Part shown: one piece after another, positions 5,936 to 6,671 of the stretch
Numbering within the stretch: the first letter of the stretch is position 1
How the letters are laid out: each line of letters starts with the position of its first letter
DNA from: Actinomycetota bacterium
GTDB lineage: Bacteria > Actinomycetota > Acidimicrobiia > Acidimicrobiales > Acidimicrobiaceae
Direction of reading: 5' to 3'
Length of the DNA stretch: 6,671 bases
Assembly: GCA_004366215.1 (NCBI GenBank)
Contig: SIRY01000219.1
Span: 1 to 6,671 of the forward strand
Notes under the pieces: generated by a model
What the model was told of the DNA's origin: nothing
What the model saw: only the letters and a program-made list of their open reading frames with translations
Databases searched by the model: none
Program-made: the position numbers and the translations under genes

Positions 5936-5968
5936 CTGGCCAAGGGCAAGGAGGACACCATCGTCCTC
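5925..5968 (+). promoter_or_regulatory. infA initiation region: tandem SD repeat with alternative pairings
   Basis: AGGAGGAC occurs twice, at 5925-5932 (the infA SD, 5 nt before the CTG start) and at 5949-5956 (inside codons 5-7 of infA). A single GTCCTC at 5963-5968 is the perfect complement of GAGGAC in either copy. Pairing with 5951-5956 gives a compact 6-bp stem with a 6-nt loop and leaves the real SD free. Pairing with 5927-5932 closes the SD and the CTG start inside a 30-nt loop. The repeat and the complementarity are directly visible; a regulatory switch is my inference. The second copy is AAGGAGG (5948-5954), placed 5 nt before an in-frame ATC codon (Ile9). Confidence 0.4.
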
Positions 5969-6160
5969 GAGGGCACGGTCGTTGAACCGCTGCCGAACGC
6001 GATGTTTCGGGTTGAGCTAGAGAACGGGCTCAAGGTGCTCGCACACTCGTCGGGCAAGATGCGGATGCATCGGATCCGGATCCTGCCGGGTGACCGTGTG
6101 CAGGTAGAGTTCACCCCTTACGACCTCACCCGAGGGCGGATCACGTACCGCTACAAGTAG
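5936..6160 (+). CDS. infA: Translation initiation factor IF-1, CTG start
   Basis: IF1 is an OB-fold protein that occupies the 30S A site during initiation and aids IF2 and IF3. The 74-residue product reads Met-Ala-Lys-Gly-Lys-Glu-Asp, then [24 protein letters not shown] (residues 8-31), [16 protein letters not shown] (residues 40-55) and [16 protein letters not shown] at the end; length and ending are normal. The start is CTG at 5936: it aligns with the universal Met-Ala-Lys N-terminus, AGGAGG lies 5 nt upstream, and an in-frame TAG at 5924-5926 excludes anything earlier. The next in-frame ATG is Met23, inside the conserved core. Odd residues are Leu32 where His usually follows Glu-Asn-Gly, Ser38 for Ile/Val in AHIS/AHVS, and Arg46 where Tyr/Phe precedes IRI. 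It precedes rpmJ by 29 nt. The gene is easily missed by ATG/GTG/TTG-only finders. Confidence 0.95.
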   Translation: MAKGKEDTIVLEGTVVEPLPNAMFRVELENGLKVLAHSSGKMRMHRIRILPGDRVQVEFTPYDLTRGRITYRYK

Positions 6161-6189
6161 GCCGGTCGGTGGGCAAGGAGGGAGTCGGC

Positions 6190-6303
6190 GTGAAGGTTCG
6201 CCCGAGCGTGAAGCCGATGTGCGAGAAGTGCAAGGTGATTCGACGCGAAGGTCGGGTGCTCGTGATCTGTGAGAACCCTCGACACAAGCAGAGGCAGGGG
6301 TAG
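6190..6303 (+). CDS. rpmJ: 50S ribosomal protein L36, zinc-binding
   Basis: L36 is the smallest large-subunit protein; it binds 23S rRNA near the base of the central protuberance through a zinc ribbon. The 37-residue product is [20 protein letters not shown] followed by [17 protein letters not shown], which is exactly the canonical length. Its zinc ligands are Cys11, Cys14, Cys27 and His32, so it is the C+ form. The start is GTG at 6190, with AGGAGG at 6176-6181 (8-nt spacer). It is separated from infA by 29 nt and from rpsM by 3 nt, the usual infA-rpmJ-rpsM arrangement. The gene is too short for many ORF filters, but the match is unambiguous. Confidence 0.97.
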   Translation: MKVRPSVKPMCEKCKVIRREGRVLVICENPRHKQRQG

Positions 6304-6306
6304 GTA

Positions 6307-6671
6307 ATGGCTCGCATCGCTGGAGTGGATATCCCGCGCGAGAAGCGGGTTGAGGTGGCGCTCACCTACATCTACGGGATCGGCCCGACGTTGGCGCGCC
6401 AGGTGCTCGCAGCGACCAGCGTCAACCCAGATACCCGCGTCCGTGACCTCACGGACGAGGACCTGGTCAAGCTCCGCGACTACATCGAGGCCAACGTCAA
6501 GCACGAGGGTGACCTCCGACGTGAGATCGCCGCTGACATCCGCCGCAAGGTCGAGATCGGCTCCTACGAGGGCCTTCGTCACCGTCGCGGTCTCCCGGTG
6601 CGCGGACAGCGCACCAAGACGAACGCTCGCACCCGCAAGGGCCCGAAGCGCACCGTCGCCGGCAAGAAGAA
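6307..6671 (+). CDS. rpsM: 30S ribosomal protein S13 (3' end cut by window edge)
   Basis: S13 lies in the 30S head, contacts P-site tRNA through its basic tail and forms the subunit bridge with L5. The 121 visible codons begin [26 protein letters not shown]. They continue with the helix-hairpin-helix region (residues 21-30), [15 protein letters not shown] (residues 47-61) and the signature [37 protein letters not shown] (residues 85-121). Family members are about 120-126 residues, so only a few C-terminal residues and the stop are missing. The ATG is 3 nt after the rpmJ TAG; the SD is a modest G-rich tract at 6297-6300. It would normally be followed by rpsK, rpsD, rpoA and rplQ beyond the window. 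Confidence 0.97.
   Translation, partial: MARIAGVDIPREKRVEVALTYIYGIGPTLARQVLAATSVNPDTRVRDLTDEDLVKLRDYIEANVKHEGDLRREIAADIRRKVEIGSYEGLRHRRGLPVRGQRTKTNARTRKGPKRTVAGKK

Noticed and set aside
5960..5962. ATC codon (Ile9) of infA as an alternative start served by the internal AAGGAGG
   Set aside because: Spacing is good, but AUC is an extremely poor start and the product would lack the conserved Ala-Lys-Glu-Asp-like N-terminus. It is kept only as part of the repeat observation.
1..6671. A novel accessory or defence system, mobile element, CRISPR array or RNA gene
   Set aside because: Every coding stretch is a standard member of the spc/alpha ribosomal cluster in the standard order. There are no repeats, integrase-like genes or unexplained ORFs in the short gaps.

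Overview
The window is a contiguous, all-plus-strand segment of the bacterial ribosomal-protein super-operon (the spc operon running into the start of the alpha operon). The order is 'rplE - rpsN - rpsH - rplF - rplR - rpsE - rpmD - rplO - secY - adk - map - infA - rpmJ - rpsM'. The first gene lacks its 5' part and the last lacks only its 3' tip. The DNA is GC-rich with strong G/C third-position preference. GTG starts are frequent (rplF, rpsE, rpmD, rplO, secY, rpmJ). S14 is the short zinc-ribbon type, and adk-map-infA sits between secY and rpmJ. This suits a high-GC Gram-positive (Actinomycetota). An acidimicrobial-type member is a plausible but weakly supported guess, based partly on the Gly-Arg-Gln P-loop of Adk.

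Region 1 (2-3096) encodes L5, S14, S8, L6, L18, S5, L30 and L15. Gaps are 0-12 nt, or the genes overlap (rpsE/rpmD by 8 nt, rpmD/rplO by 4 nt). Region 2 (3118-5843) encodes the SecY translocon channel, adenylate kinase and type I methionine aminopeptidase. secY and adk abut, and adk and map overlap by 4 nt, so translational coupling is likely. Region 3 (5844-6671) opens with a 92-nt gap, the only real intergenic space in the window. It carries a good -10-like hexamer and a strong ribosome binding site for infA, followed by rpmJ and rpsM.

Together the products build both ribosomal subunits, start translation (IF1), export membrane and secreted proteins (SecY), trim the initiator Met (Map) and balance adenylate nucleotides (Adk). 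No mobile element, CRISPR array, RNA gene or accessory system was seen, and there is no gene-free stretch above 300 bases. I see no undescribed multi-gene system.

The noteworthy signals are at the translation-initiation level. (i) infA begins with CTG: a strong SD lies 5 nt upstream and an in-frame stop immediately upstream leaves no usual start codon. (ii) An 8-nt SD-containing direct repeat at the start of infA can form two mutually exclusive 6-bp pairings. (iii) The SDs of secY and rpsN each lie inside small perfect or near-perfect hairpins placed where ribosomes on the preceding gene would open them. (iv) adk starts immediately after, and in the same frame as, the secY stop codon and has no well-spaced SD.
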